64,000 nt of DNA from Bradyrhizobium barranii subsp. barranii (GTDB lineage Bacteria > Pseudomonadota > Alphaproteobacteria > Rhizobiales > Xanthobacteraceae). Made by a program: the position numbers and the translations under genes. Below the pieces are notes generated by a model. It did no database searches. It was not told the origin of the DNA and saw nothing but the letters and a program-made list of their open reading frames with translations. Within the stretch, counting starts at the first letter, position 1; each line of letters opens with the position of its first letter. The stretch is taken from contig NZ_CP086136.1 of the NCBI RefSeq assembly GCF_017565645.3, forward strand, positions 6,803,501 through 6,867,500, given 5' to 3'. Below are positions 42,853 through 54,720 of this stretch, one piece after another.

Positions 42853-43739
42853 ATGTCCGTCGATAGCCTTCCCCAGTCGTCCATTCCGATCACGTCGCCG
42901 CTGCGGCCGCGTTTCGGATTCCTCACCTCGACGCCGATCATCGCGGCGGCCACGATCCTGCTCGCGTTGATCGTGCTGGTCTCGATCCTGGCGCCGCTGA
43001 TCGCGCCGCACGATCCGGTCCAGCTTGCGCCCTCGCAGCGGCTGAAGCCGGCCTCGGCGCAGTTCCTGCTCGGCACCGACGCCTATGGCCGTGACCTCTT
43101 GTCGCGCGTCATCTATGGCGGCCGCATCTCGCTCCTGATCGGCATCGGCTCGGCGATCCTGTCGATCGTCATCGGTCTTGCGATCGGCCTCGTCTCCGGC
43201 TTCTTCAAGCTGGTCGATGCCGTCCTGATGCGCGTCATGGACGGCCTCATGGCGATGCCGAGCATCCTGCTCGCGATCGCCGTGGTGTCGCTGTCCGGCG
43301 CCAGCATCTGGACCGTGCTGGTCGCGATCACCATCCCCGAAATACCGCGCGTGGCACGCCTGGTGCGCTCGGTCGTGCTGTCCGCGCGTGAGGAACCTTA
43401 CGTCGAGGCCGCGATCTCGGTCGGCTCCAGCCTGCCGAAGATCATGTGGCGACATCTGATGCCGAACACGATCGCGCCGCTGATCGTCCAGGGCACCTAT
43501 GTCTGTGCCTCCGCGATCCTGACCGAGGCCATTCTCTCCTTCCTCGGCGCCGGTATCTCGCCGGAGACGCCGACCTGGGGCAACATCATGGCCGAGGGCC
43601 GTCAGTATTTTCAGCTCAAGCCGACGCTGATCTTCTGGCCGGGCCTGCTGCTTTCGATCGCCATCCTCAGCATCAATCTGATCGGCGACGCCGCCCGCGA
43701 CGCCCTCGATCCCCGCATGAAGCAGCGGGAGGGCAAGTG

Positions 43740-43740
<1 letters not shown>
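42853..43740 (+). CDS. Dipeptide/oligopeptide ABC transporter permease (DppC-like)
   Basis: A 295-residue permease. The N-terminal OppC-type segment (HDPVQLAPSQRLKPASAQFLLGTDAYGRDLLSRVIYGGRISL) precedes helices 2-6, and the EAA loop is VEAAISVGSSLPKIMWRHLMPNTIAPLI (about 188-215). Its stop TGA overlaps the ATG of the ATPase gene by one base (TGATG), so the subunits are translationally coupled. Confidence 0.92.
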
Positions 43741-45404
<1,664 letters not shown>

Positions 45405-45415
45405 TCCGCATACTC

Positions 45416-45495
45416 CGTCATTGCGAGCGAAGCGAAGCAATCCAGACTGCCGCCGCGGAAAGATTCTGGATTGCTTCGCTTCGCTCGCAGTGACG
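45416..45495. repeat. Dispersed palindromic repeat, family B (copy 2)
   Basis: CGTCATTGCGAGCGAAGCGA ... and ...TTCGCTTCGCTCGCAGTGACG form long inverted arms around GCCGCCGCGGAAAGATTC. It is nearly identical in plan to 23211-23288 and lies 11 bases after the ATPase stop, where it can act as an RNA hairpin at the operon's end. Confidence 0.88.
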
Positions 45496-45617
45496 GGTAG
45501 CGACCATCATCATTCGAAAATGACTTAAAGCCATGCGCGGCGGCATGGGCTCCTCGCTTGCCCCCGCCTCGAAGCCAAGGCTAACGTCGCGCACTTTCAA
45601 ACGCTGGACCAGAATTA

Positions 45618-47123
45618 ATGACACGTATCGCCGTCGGCGGCTTCCTGCACGAGACCAACACGTTCGCCCCGACGAAGGCGACTTTCGCGGACTTCCAGCA
45701 TGGCGGCGGCTGGCCGGCCATGACGGAAGGCGCCGACGTATTGAAGGTGATGCGCCGCATCAATGTCGGCCTCGCCGGCTTCGTCGACAGCGCCGAAGCC
45801 AATGACTGGAACCTCATTCCGACGATCGCCTGCGGCGCAAGTCCGTCGGCGCATGTCACCAGGGACGCCTTCGAGCGTATCGTGAAGGTGATGGTCGACG
45901 GTATCGCCGCCGCCGGCCCGCTCGATGCGGTCTATCTCGATCTGCATGGCGCGATGGTGACCGAGCATCTCGACGACGGCGAAGGCGAGATTTTGGCGCG
46001 CGTGCGCCGCGTCATAGGCAAGGACGTTCCGCTCGTTGCCAGCCTCGACCTGCACGCCAACGTCACGCCCGAGATGATGGAACACGCGGATGCGCTGATC
46101 GCCTACCGCACCTATCCGCATGTCGACATGGCCGAGACCGGCCGCGCCTCCGCAAGGCACCTCGCCCTGCTGCTGCAGACCAGGCAGCGCTTTGCAAAGT
46201 CGTTTCGCCAATTGCCGTTCTTGATCGCGATCAGCTGGCAATGCACCAATGACTTTCCCACCAAGGGCATCTACGAAAAACTGGCCGCGCTGGAGAGCGA
46301 CGCCGTTCCGACGCTGTCCTTCGCACCCGGCTTCCCCGCTGCAGACTTCCGCGACTGCGGCCCGAGCGTGTTCGCCTATGGCAAGACGCAGGCCGATGCC
46401 GACCGCGCGGCCGATGCGATCGTCAAACTGATCGAAAGCCACGAGGACGATTTCGACGGCAAGATTTGGTCGCCCGACGACGGCGTGCGCCATGCGATGG
46501 AACTCGCCAAGGGCGCCAGCAAGCCGATCATCATCGCCGACACTCAAGACAATCCGGGCGCCGGCGGCGATTCCGACACCACCGGCATGCTGCGCGCGCT
46601 GGTGCGCAACAAGGCGAGCGCCGCGACCGGCGCGATCTACGATCCGGCCTCGGCCAAGGCCGCGCATGCGGCCGGCGTCGGCGCCACCGTGACGCTGTCG
46701 CTCGGCGGCAAGTCCGGCATTCCCGGCGACGAGCCCTATCGCGAGACCTTCATCGTCGAGAAGCTCTCCGACGGACGCTTCATCGCGCCCGGCCCCTACT
46801 ACGGTGGCCGCGAGATGGAGATGGGTCCCTCCGCGTGCCTGCGCATCGGCGACGTCCGCGTCGTCGTCTCCTCGCACAAGGCGCAGCTCGCCGATCAGGC
46901 GATGTACCGCTATGTCGGCATCGAGCCGACCGCGCAGAAGATTCTGGTCAACAAGAGCTCGGTGCACTTCCGCGCCGATTTCGAGCCGATCGCGGAAAAG
47001 CTGATGATCTGCGCCGCGCCCGGCGCGATGCCGGGCGACACTGCCACCCTGCCCTGGACGCGCCTGCGGCCGGGCATCCGCATCAAGCCGAACGGCCCCG
47101 TTTTCACGCCCCCATCACGCTAA
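45618..47123 (+). CDS. M81-family metallopeptidase (MlrC/microcystinase C-like)
   Basis: A 501-residue protein starting MTRIAVGGFLHETNTFAPT, the hallmark of the MlrC family. Metal-binding candidates are His (FLHETN), Asp/His in DLHGAMVTEHLDDGEG and the histidine-rich DLHANVTPEMMEHAD; the C-terminal domain includes NPGAGGDSDTTGMLRAL and MGPSACLRIGDVRVVVSS. The namesake hydrolyses linearised microcystin peptides; the wider family hydrolyses unusual peptide bonds. Cytosolic. It fits a role in degrading modified or cyclic-derived peptides imported by the Dpp system upstream. Confidence 0.9.
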   Translation: MTRIAVGGFLHETNTFAPTKATFADFQHGGGWPAMTEGADVLKVMRRINVGLAGFVDSAEANDWNLIPTIACGASPSAHVTRDAFERIVKVMVDGIAAAGPLDAVYLDLHGAMVTEHLDDGEGEILARVRRVIGKDVPLVASLDLHANVTPEMMEHADALIAYRTYPHVDMAETGRASARHLALLLQTRQRFAKSFRQLPFLIAISWQCTNDFPTKGIYEKLAALESDAVPTLSFAPGFPAADFRDCGPSVFAYGKTQADADRAADAIVKLIESHEDDFDGKIWSPDDGVRHAMELAKGASKPIIIADTQDNPGAGGDSDTTGMLRALVRNKASAATGAIYDPASAKAAHAAGVGATVTLSLGGKSGIPGDEPYRETFIVEKLSDGRFIAPGPYYGGREMEMGPSACLRIGDVRVVVSSHKAQLADQAMYRYVGIEPTAQKILVNKSSVHFRADFEPIAEKLMICAAPGAMPGDTATLPWTRLRPGIRIKPNGPVFTPPSR

Positions 47124-47136
47124 CCGGACAGGACAC

Positions 47137-48300
47137 ATGCCCACGATCGACCGCATCGACGGCTTTGCCGACGAACTCACTGCTATCAGGCGCGACCTCC
47201 ACGCCCATCCCGAGATCGGCTTCGAGGAAGTGCGCACCTCCGGCATCGTCGCCGACAAGCTGAAGAGCTGGGGCATCGAGGTGCACCGCGGTCTCGGCGG
47301 CACCGGCGTGATCGGCGTCATCAAGGGCAAAGGTTCGGGCAGCAAGCGCATCGGCCTGCGCGCCGACATGGACGCACTGCCGATGGAAGAGAACACCAAT
47401 CTGAAATGGAGTTCGAAAATCCCCGGCCGCTTCCACGGCTGCGGCCATGACGGCCACACCACCATGCTGCTCGGCACCGCGCGCTACCTTGCCGAGACCC
47501 GGAATTTCGACGGCACCGTGCATTTGATCTTCCAGCCGGCCGAGGAAGGCCTCGGTGGCGCCCGCGCGATGATCAAGGACGGGCTGTTCGAGAAGTTCCC
47601 CTGCGACGAGCTCTACGGCCTGCACAACGCGCCCGACCTCAACCACGGCGAGATCGCGATCCTGCCCGGCCCCGCAATGGCGAGCGCCGACTTCTTCGAC
47701 CTGCGCATCACCGGCTACGGCGCGCATGGCGCGATGCCCGAACGCTCCAAGGACGCGGTGATCATCGCGACCACGCTGGCGCAGGCGATCCAGACCATCG
47801 TCAGCCGCAACGTCGAGCCGCTGCAGGCCGCCGTCATCTCGATCACGCAGATTCACGCCGGTTCCGCCTACAACGTCATCCCTGGCGAGGCCCATCTCTG
47901 CGGCACCATCCGCACCTTCTCGGATGAAGTCCGCGCCCTGATCGCCGAACGCATCCGCACGATCTGCGCCGGCATCGCGAGCGCCTATCAGTGCGTGATC
48001 GAAGCCGACATCCGCGACACCTTCGGCGTGCTGGTCAACCAGGTCGAGCAGTCCAAGGTGGTCGAGGAGGTCGCGCGCACCGTCGTCAACCCCGCCAACG
48101 TGATCACCCGCGCCCAGCCGAAGATGGGCAGCGAGGATTTCGCCGACATGCTGCAAACCATCCCCGGCGCCTATTTCTGGATCGGCCATGACGGCTCGGT
48201 GCCCGTGCACAATCCCGGCTTCGTGCTCGACGACAAGATCCTGCCGATCGGCGCCAGCATGTTCGCCCGGATCATCGAAACGCGCATGCCGGTAGGTTAG
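47137..48300 (+). CDS. M20D aminoacylase/hippurate hydrolase-type amidohydrolase
   Basis: A 387-residue enzyme with the M20D signature HGCGHDGH (100-107; metal residues Cys102 and His104), catalytic pair Glu136/Glu137 in QPAEEG and His161 region HNAPDL. It removes N-acyl groups from amino acids or hydrolyses hippurate-like compounds. It starts 13 bases after the M81 stop and ends two bases before the amidase start, so all three are one operon. Substrates are likely N-acyl amino acids freed from peptides. Confidence 0.9.
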   Translation: MPTIDRIDGFADELTAIRRDLHAHPEIGFEEVRTSGIVADKLKSWGIEVHRGLGGTGVIGVIKGKGSGSKRIGLRADMDALPMEENTNLKWSSKIPGRFHGCGHDGHTTMLLGTARYLAETRNFDGTVHLIFQPAEEGLGGARAMIKDGLFEKFPCDELYGLHNAPDLNHGEIAILPGPAMASADFFDLRITGYGAHGAMPERSKDAVIIATTLAQAIQTIVSRNVEPLQAAVISITQIHAGSAYNVIPGEAHLCGTIRTFSDEVRALIAERIRTICAGIASAYQCVIEADIRDTFGVLVNQVEQSKVVEEVARTVVNPANVITRAQPKMGSEDFADMLQTIPGAYFWIGHDGSVPVHNPGFVLDDKILPIGASMFARIIETRMPVG

Positions 48301-48302
48301 CA

Positions 48303-49724
48303 ATGCACAAAAAGAGCGTCGAAGAGGCCGTCACCTCGCTGCACGATCTCTCCGCGGTCGATCTGATCGCGGGCTATCGCGCCAAGCAGTTCTCGCCGAG
48401 CGAGGTGCTGGAGGACGTGCTTGCGCACGTCGCTGCGTGGGAACCGCATCTCAAGGCGCTCTACGCGTTCGATCCCGACAGCGCGCGCGAGGCCGCGAAG
48501 GCCTCGACCGCGCGCTGGAGTGGGGGCGAGCCATCAGGCGCGCTCGACGGCGTGCCTGTGACGGTAAAGGACAACATCGCGACCAAGGGCGTGCCGGTGC
48601 CGCTCGGCGCTGCGAGCGTGAAGCTCGTGCCGGCCGAGAAGGACGCCCCGCCCGCTGCGCGACTGCGCGAGGCCGGTGCGATCATCTTCGCGAAGACCAC
48701 CATGCCCGATTACGGCATGCTGTCCTCGGGACTCTCCAGCTTCCATGCGCTGGCGCGCAATCCCTGGGATCTCTCCAAGAATCCCGGCGGCTCCAGCGCG
48801 GGCGCCGGTGCGGCGGCCGCGGCCGGCTATGGCCCCTTGCATCTCGGCACCGATATCGGCGGCTCGGTCCGCCTGCCTGCGGGCTGGTGCGGCCTCGTCG
48901 GCCTGAAACCTAGCTTCGGCCGCGTGCCGATCGACCCTACCTATGTCGGCCGTGTCGCCGGTCCCATGACCCGCACGGTCGACGATTGCGCGCTGATGAT
49001 GAGCGTGATTGCAAAGCCCGACCGGCGCGACGGCATGAGCCTCCCCGCCGAGCCTCTCAACTGGAAGGGACTGGAGAAATCCCCGCGCAAACTGCGCATC
49101 GGCCTGATGCTCGATGCCGGCGTCGGCCTGCCGGCAGAAAGGCCGGTCCGCGATGTTGCGGTCAAAGCCGCAAAGGCGTTCGAATCCGCAGGGAGCGTCG
49201 TCACCGAGGTCGACGGCATTTTGACCCGCGAGATGCTCGACGGCCTCGACAATTTCTGGCGCGCGCGGATGTGGGACGATCTGGCCAAGCTGACGCCGCC
49301 CGAACAGGCAAAGGTGCTGCCCTACATCTTCAAATGGGGCGCATCCGGCGCAAAGCTCTCGGGTGTGGATGTCATCCGCGGATTCAACCAGACCATGGCG
49401 ATCCGGGCGGCCGCTTCAAAACTATTCTGCGAGCTCGACTACGTGATCTCGCCGACCGCGCCGAACGTGAACTATGCGGCGGACTGGGCTTCACCCACCA
49501 ACGATCCCATGCGGCCGTTCGAGCACATCTGCTATACCGTGCCGTGGAATATGTCGGAGAACCCTGCCGTCTCCATCAATGGCGGCTTCGACGCCAACGG
49601 CTTTCCTATCGGCGTGCAAATCGTCGGCCGCCGCTTCGATGATATCGGCGTGCTCGGCATAGCCAAGGCTTTCGAGGGCTTGCGCGGTGCACAGAAGCCC
49701 TGGCCGAGCCCGCCGGCAAAGTAG
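48303..49724 (+). CDS. Amidase (amidase-signature family)
   Basis: A 473-residue amidase. The Ser-cisSer-Lys triad is visible: Lys89 (TVKDN), Ser164 (GGSSAG) and Ser188 (GTDIGGSVR), spaced like those of fatty-acid amide hydrolase. It hydrolyses a carboxamide to acid and ammonia, an expected final step for amidated peptides. It follows the aminoacylase gene with almost no gap and ends the row. A half copy of a family C repeat follows. Confidence 0.9.
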   Translation: MHKKSVEEAVTSLHDLSAVDLIAGYRAKQFSPSEVLEDVLAHVAAWEPHLKALYAFDPDSAREAAKASTARWSGGEPSGALDGVPVTVKDNIATKGVPVPLGAASVKLVPAEKDAPPAARLREAGAIIFAKTTMPDYGMLSSGLSSFHALARNPWDLSKNPGGSSAGAGAAAAAGYGPLHLGTDIGGSVRLPAGWCGLVGLKPSFGRVPIDPTYVGRVAGPMTRTVDDCALMMSVIAKPDRRDGMSLPAEPLNWKGLEKSPRKLRIGLMLDAGVGLPAERPVRDVAVKAAKAFESAGSVVTEVDGILTREMLDGLDNFWRARMWDDLAKLTPPEQAKVLPYIFKWGASGAKLSGVDVIRGFNQTMAIRAAASKLFCELDYVISPTAPNVNYAADWASPTNDPMRPFEHICYTVPWNMSENPAVSINGGFDANGFPIGVQIVGRRFDDIGVLGIAKAFEGLRGAQKPWPSPPAK

Positions 49725-49731
49725 GCATTCT

Positions 49732-49767
49732 GTCATGGCCGGGCTTGTCCCGGCCATCCACGTTCTC
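49732..49767. repeat. Half copy of dispersed palindromic repeat, family C
   Basis: GTCATGGCCGGGCTTGTCCC and GGCCATCCACGTTCTC match the left arm of the complete element at 59406-59496. The right arm is missing. Confidence 0.7.
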
Positions 49768-49865
49768 GTACCGGCCGCCACATGCCCAGTCCGCGCAAGA
49801 CGGATGGTGGCGACCATGCATGACGTCTCTTCGAGACAGAATTCACGGCAAGGAAGGAAACCACC

Positions 49866-50756
<891 letters not shown>

Positions 50757-50762
50757 AGGGAT

Positions 50763-50856
50763 CGTAGGGTGGGCAAAGGCGCTCTTGCGCCGTGCCCACC
50801 ATCTATCAGCAATCGAAACCAGAATGGTGGGCACGCTTCGCTTTGCCCACCCTACG
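50763..50856. repeat. Perfect palindromic repeat, family D
   Basis: CGTAGGGTGGGCAAAG (50763-50778) and CTTTGCCCACCCTACG (50841-50856) are perfect 16-base inverted arms; the inner part adds GTGCCCACCAT/ATGGTGGGCAC. It sits between the stops of the convergent crotonase and quinone oxidoreductase genes. This is a common rhizobial intergenic repeat type. Confidence 0.88.
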
Positions 50857-50862
50857 GCACCG

Positions 50863-51840
50863 TCAATCCATCACGAGCGCCACACGCCCGATCGCCTTGC
50901 GGTCGATCAACAGCCGCATCGCCTTCGCGTAGTCGTTCAGCGGCAAACGGTGCGAGACGTTGGGGCGCAGCTTCCCCTCTTCCGCCCATTGCAGCAGCGC
51001 CTTCAGGCGCACCTCGCCCAGCGCGGGGTTCTTCCGCACCGCCTCACCCGCACGCACGCCGAGCACGCTGGCGCCCTTGATCAGCAGCAGGTTGGTCTTC
51101 GCCGAGCCGATACCACCGGTAAAGCCGATCACCAGCAGCCGCGCGCCCCAGGCGATGCAGCGCATCGAGTTCTCGAACACCTCGCCGCCGACGGGATCGA
51201 ACACGACGTCGGCGCCACGGCCGTCGGTGATGCGCTTGACGGCATCACGAAACAGCTCGCGATCGTAGCGCACGAGATGATCGGCGCCGCGCGATTTCGC
51301 AATGGCGAGCTTCTCGTCGCTGGAGGCGGTCGCGATCACGGTCGCGCCCAGCATCTTCCCGATCTCGACTGCGGCAAGCCCCACGCCGCCGCCGGCACCA
51401 TGCACCAGCAACACCTCGCCCGGCATGACCCGGCCGCGATCGATCAGCGCGTGATAGGCGGTGCCGTGGCCGGCGAGATAGGTCGCACCTTCCGCATAGT
51501 CGAACGTCGACGGCATGGGCGTTAGCTGCGTCGGCGTCACCACCGCTTCGTCGGTGAAAGCGCCATGGCGCATCTTGACGATGACCTTGTCGCCGACGGA
51601 CACGCCGCTTGCCTCTGCGCCCACCTCGGTGACGTCGCCGGCGGCCTCCATGCCGGGCGTGAACGGCAGCTCCGGCTTGAGCTGATATTCGCCGGCCGCC
51701 ATCAGCACGTCCGGAAAGTTCAATCCGGCGGCGCGGATCGCAACGCGCACCTCACCCGGTTTGACGGCGCGCGACGGAAATTCCTCGAGCCGCAACGTCT
51801 CGGGCGCGCCGAGCGCGCGGCAGACGACAGCCCGCACCAT
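50863..51840 (-). CDS. NADPH:quinone oxidoreductase (MDR, zinc-free)
   Basis: A 325-residue medium-chain reductase of the zeta-crystallin type. There are no zinc cysteines; NADPH binding is shown by GAGGGVGLAAVEIGK (about 148-162). It reduces quinones or enones. Its start ATG overlaps the stop of the preceding isomerase gene by one base (TGATG, minus strand), so the two proteins are made together. The pairing suggests reduction of an isomerised aromatic intermediate. Confidence 0.9.
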   Translation of the reverse strand: MVRAVVCRALGAPETLRLEEFPSRAVKPGEVRVAIRAAGLNFPDVLMAAGEYQLKPELPFTPGMEAAGDVTEVGAEASGVSVGDKVIVKMRHGAFTDEAVVTPTQLTPMPSTFDYAEGATYLAGHGTAYHALIDRGRVMPGEVLLVHGAGGGVGLAAVEIGKMLGATVIATASSDEKLAIAKSRGADHLVRYDRELFRDAVKRITDGRGADVVFDPVGGEVFENSMRCIAWGARLLVIGFTGGIGSAKTNLLLIKGASVLGVRAGEAVRKNPALGEVRLKALLQWAEEGKLRPNVSHRLPLNDYAKAMRLLIDRKAIGRVALVMD

Positions 51841-52448
51841 CAGGCCGCACTCGCCTTGCTGCGTTCGAGCGCCTCGCGGATCAGCGGCAGGCGGTCGTTG
51901 CCGAAGTACATGTCGGTCTTGCCCACGAAGATCGTCGGTGAGCCGAAGCCGCCGCGTGCCACGACCTCTTCCGTGTTGGCCTTGAGCTGGTCCTTGATTG
52001 CCTGCTCGGAGATGCCGGCAAAGAACTTCTGCTCGTCGACACCGACCTTCCTGCAGATCTCGGCGAGCACGGCGTCCTGCGAGATGTCCTTGTCGCCGCC
52101 CCAATAGGTCTCGAACACGGCAGTGGCGAACGGCACCATGTCTTTCCCCAGCCAGATGCAGCCGCGCATGACCTTCACGCTGTTCACCGGAAACACCGTC
52201 GGCGGCATCTTGATCGCGAGGCCGGCCGAGCGCGACCAGTCGGCGAGGTCCTTCTTCATGTAGCGCGCCTTCAGCGGCACCGGCGTCTCGCGCTGCGCGT
52301 AGACGCTCGGATTGACCGTGTTGAAGATGCCGCCGACCAGGATCGGCCGCCAGATGATCTCGGCCCCCAGCTCCTTTGCCAACGGCTGGATGTTGTGGAA
52401 GGCGAGGTAGGTCCAGGGGCTGGAACAGTCGAAGAAGAATTCGATCAT
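51840..52448 (-). CDS. 2-Hydroxychromene-2-carboxylate isomerase (DsbA/kappa-GST fold)
   Basis: A 202-residue thioredoxin-fold protein beginning MIEFFFDCSSPWTYLAFHNI, where one of the serines (Ser9/Ser10) is the catalytic residue of kappa-class GSTs, and ending GGFGSPTIFVGKTDMYFGNDRLPLIREAL. In naphthalene catabolism the enzyme isomerises a hydroxychromene carboxylate using glutathione; many relatives have other substrates. ATG 52448 is used; the frame remains open to 52544 through repeat sequence. First gene of a coupled pair. Confidence 0.88.
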   Translation of the reverse strand: MIEFFFDCSSPWTYLAFHNIQPLAKELGAEIIWRPILVGGIFNTVNPSVYAQRETPVPLKARYMKKDLADWSRSAGLAIKMPPTVFPVNSVKVMRGCIWLGKDMVPFATAVFETYWGGDKDISQDAVLAEICRKVGVDEQKFFAGISEQAIKDQLKANTEEVVARGGFGSPTIFVGKTDMYFGNDRLPLIREALERSKASAA

Positions 52449-52486
52449 GGCGTTTCCTTTGCGTCTTGTTTGTCGTGCTCTATCCC

Positions 52487-52605
52487 CGTCATTGCGAGCG
52501 ACTTGTCCGCCATAGCTCGAAGAGCGACGGCGGAAGCGAAGCAATCCAGAATCTTTCCGCGGAACCAGTCTGGATTGCTTCGTCGCTTCGCTCCTCGCAA
52601 TGACG
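52487..52605. repeat. Dispersed palindromic repeat, family B (long copy 3)
   Basis: CGTCATTGCGAGCGACTTGT ... and ...CGTCGCTTCGCTCCTCGCAATGACG are inverted arms; compared with copies 1 and 2 there is an extra segment of about 35 bases (TCCGCCATAGCTCGAAGAGC) in the left arm. It separates the isomerase start from the GST gene. Confidence 0.82.
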
Positions 52606-52619
52606 ATGGGGCGAGCAGC

Positions 52620-53321
52620 CTACTTCTTTCCCAGCACTTCCTTGGCACGCTGGCCGAACATGATCTTGCGTGATTCCTCGTCGAACGGCTCTTTCACGAA
52701 CTTGCCGATCGCAAGCCCCGCCTGCACGGGCGGCCTTGCGCGCACCTCGGCGTACCAGCGTTTCACGTTCGGATAGTCGTCGAGCGTAAAGCCCTGCGCC
52801 TTGTGGGTCATGGTCCAGGGGAAGCAGGCGATGTCCGCGATGGAATAGTCGCCGACAACATAGGCGCCGGTCTTGGCCAACTGCCGGTCGAGCACGCCAT
52901 AGAGCCGCGCGGCCTCGTCGCGGTAACGCTCAATCGCATAAGGGATCTTTTCAGCAGCATAGAGCGCGAAATGGCCGTGCTGGCCGAGCATCGGCCCGAG
53001 GCCCGCCATCTGCCACATCACCCACTGGATGGTCGTCGAGCGGCCGCGCAGATCGCTGGCCAGGAAGCGGCCGGTCTTTTCCGCGAGGTAAATCAGGATC
53101 GCGCCGGTCTCGAACGCCGAGAACGGCGCACCACCGTCGGCGGGTGCGTGGTCGACGATCGCGGGAATGCGATTGTTCGGGGAGACCGCCAGAAATTCGG
53201 GGCCGAACTGCTCCCCGGCGCGGATATTGACCGGCTTCACGTCATAGGGGAGCCCGAGTTCCTCCAGCATGATCGAGATTTTCCAGCCGTTCGGCGTCGG
53301 CGCATAAAAGAGGTCGATCAT
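52620..53321 (-). CDS. Glutathione S-transferase (YfcG/YghU-like, nu class)
   Basis: A 233-residue GST. The N-terminal thioredoxin domain begins MIDLFYAPTPNGWKISIMLEELGLPYDVKPVN and contains the SPNNRIPAIVD loop (cis-Pro) and FETGAILIYLAEKTG; the alpha-helical C-terminal domain contains YSIADIACFPWTM. The TPNGWK active-site segment (threonine/asparagine) is typical of E. coli YfcG/YghU, which act as disulfide-bond reductases with glutathione. ATG 53321. Its ends lie between a family B repeat and the methionine synthase leader. Confidence 0.9.
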   Translation of the reverse strand: MIDLFYAPTPNGWKISIMLEELGLPYDVKPVNIRAGEQFGPEFLAVSPNNRIPAIVDHAPADGGAPFSAFETGAILIYLAEKTGRFLASDLRGRSTTIQWVMWQMAGLGPMLGQHGHFALYAAEKIPYAIERYRDEAARLYGVLDRQLAKTGAYVVGDYSIADIACFPWTMTHKAQGFTLDDYPNVKRWYAEVRARPPVQAGLAIGKFVKEPFDEESRKIMFGQRAKEVLGKK

Positions 53322-53431
53322 CGCCCTTCCCTGTCGTCGCCAATGGAATAGAGAGCGACTTTTGTTGTTCTGTACCTTGACGTTAAGACATGGCAGGAAG
53401 GGGCGCAACACAACCTGCCGGGAGAGCCGCC

Positions 53432-54454
53432 ATGCTGTTTCCAACCACGATCGCCGGCTCCTTGCCGAAGCCGGAATGGCTCGCCGAGCCGAACATGCTC
53501 TGGGCACCCTGGAAGTCGCAAGGCGACGAGCTTCTCCGCGCCAAGCGTGATGCGACCATGCTCGCCGTCAAGGTCCAGGAGGATGCGGGCATCGACATCG
53601 TCACCGAGGGCGAGCAGGCCCGCCAGCATTTCGTGCACGGCTTCCTCGAGAAGATCGACGGCATCGATTTCGCCCACAAGGTCGAGATGGGCATTCGCAA
53701 GGACCGCTACAAGGCGATGGTGCCGCAGGTGGTCGCGCCGCTTCAGCTCAAGGGTCGTGTCCATGCCGACGAGGCGCGCGTGGCGCGCACGCACACGAAG
53801 AAGAAGCTGAAGTTCACCCTGCCCGGCCCGATGACCATCATCGACACGATTGCGGACCGTTACTACGGTGATCGCGTCAAGATGGCCTTTGCCTTCGCCG
53901 ATCTCCTCAACGAGGAAGCCAAGGCATTGCAGGCCGACGGCGTCGATCTCGTGCAGTTCGACGAGCCCGCCTTCAACGTCTACATGGACGAGGTCAACGA
54001 CTGGGGCATCAAGGCGCTGGAGCGTGCCGCGCAGGGGCTGACCTGCGCCACCGCCGTGCACATCTGCTACGGCTACGGCATCAAGGCCAACACCGACTGG
54101 AAGGAGACGCTCGGCGCACAGTGGCGGCAGTACGAGCAGATCTTTCCGGCGATCGACGCGAGCCCGATCCAGCAGGTCGCGATCGAGTGCCGTAATTCCA
54201 AGGTGCCGCTCGATTTGCTGGCGCTGCTGAAAAACAAGATCGTGCAGGCCGGCGTGATCGACGTCGCCAGCGACACGGTGGAGACGGCCGAGGACGTCGT
54301 GCAGGTGATCGACGCGGTGTCGAAGTTCGTGCCCAAGAGCAACATCATCGCCACCACCAATTGCGGCATGGCCCCGATGCGGCGGGAGATCGCCGAGGCC
54401 AAGCTGATGGCGCTCGGCGCCGGTGCCGCGCTGGCGCGCGAGAAGCTGGGGTGA
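53432..54454 (+). CDS. Core (single-domain) cobalamin-independent methionine synthase-like protein
   Basis: A 340-residue TIM barrel corresponding to the C-terminal half of MetE. Zinc ligands His210, Cys212 (HIC), Glu252 (IEC) and Cys311 (TTNCG) are all present. The N-terminal MetE domain is missing, as in core-MetE proteins of many bacteria and archaea, which accept methyl groups from methylcobalamin proteins or other donors. GGGAGAG eight bases before ATG 53432 fixes the start. A small secreted-protein gene overlaps its stop by one base. Confidence 0.88.
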   Translation: MLFPTTIAGSLPKPEWLAEPNMLWAPWKSQGDELLRAKRDATMLAVKVQEDAGIDIVTEGEQARQHFVHGFLEKIDGIDFAHKVEMGIRKDRYKAMVPQVVAPLQLKGRVHADEARVARTHTKKKLKFTLPGPMTIIDTIADRYYGDRVKMAFAFADLLNEEAKALQADGVDLVQFDEPAFNVYMDEVNDWGIKALERAAQGLTCATAVHICYGYGIKANTDWKETLGAQWRQYEQIFPAIDASPIQQVAIECRNSKVPLDLLALLKNKIVQAGVIDVASDTVETAEDVVQVIDAVSKFVPKSNIIATTNCGMAPMRREIAEAKLMALGAGAALAREKLG

Positions 54455-54684
54455 TGGTGCTCCGAACGGCACTCGTCGTCACGGCTCTTGCGGGGATCAC
54501 ATTCGCTGCGCGCGCGGAGGATCGCTCCGTGCTGCTGAATTGCAAGGCCATGGTCGAGCGTGCGTCAAAGGATACGGGTACGGCAACCGAGGCCGAGCTC
54601 ACCCGCTGCCGCCAGATCATGCGCGAATGGGCGCTGCGCGATGCGCGGACGACAGTGGATGAGCAGGGGCGGCCGCTGAAATAG
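54454..54684 (+). CDS. Small secreted protein coupled to the MetE-like gene
   Basis: A 76-residue precursor with a signal peptide (MVLRTALVVTALAGITFAARA) and a short mature part containing two cysteines (LLNCKAMVERASKDTGTATEAELTRCRQIMREWALRDAR) that can form a disulfide. ATG 54454 overlaps the previous gene's TGA (TGATG), so expression is coupled. No family is recognised and the link between a cytosolic methyltransferase and a periplasmic peptide-sized protein is unexplained. Confidence 0.65.
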   Translation: MVLRTALVVTALAGITFAARAEDRSVLLNCKAMVERASKDTGTATEAELTRCRQIMREWALRDARTTVDEQGRPLK

Positions 54685-54720
54685 CCACACGCTCGCTGCT
54701 TTCCCCCCTTGCGGGGACGG

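Noticed and set aside
43340..43362. GTGGCACGCCTGGTGC resembles a sigma-54 promoter.
   Set aside because: It lies within the DppC gene and has GTGC in place of TTGC, with no gene start at a sensible distance.
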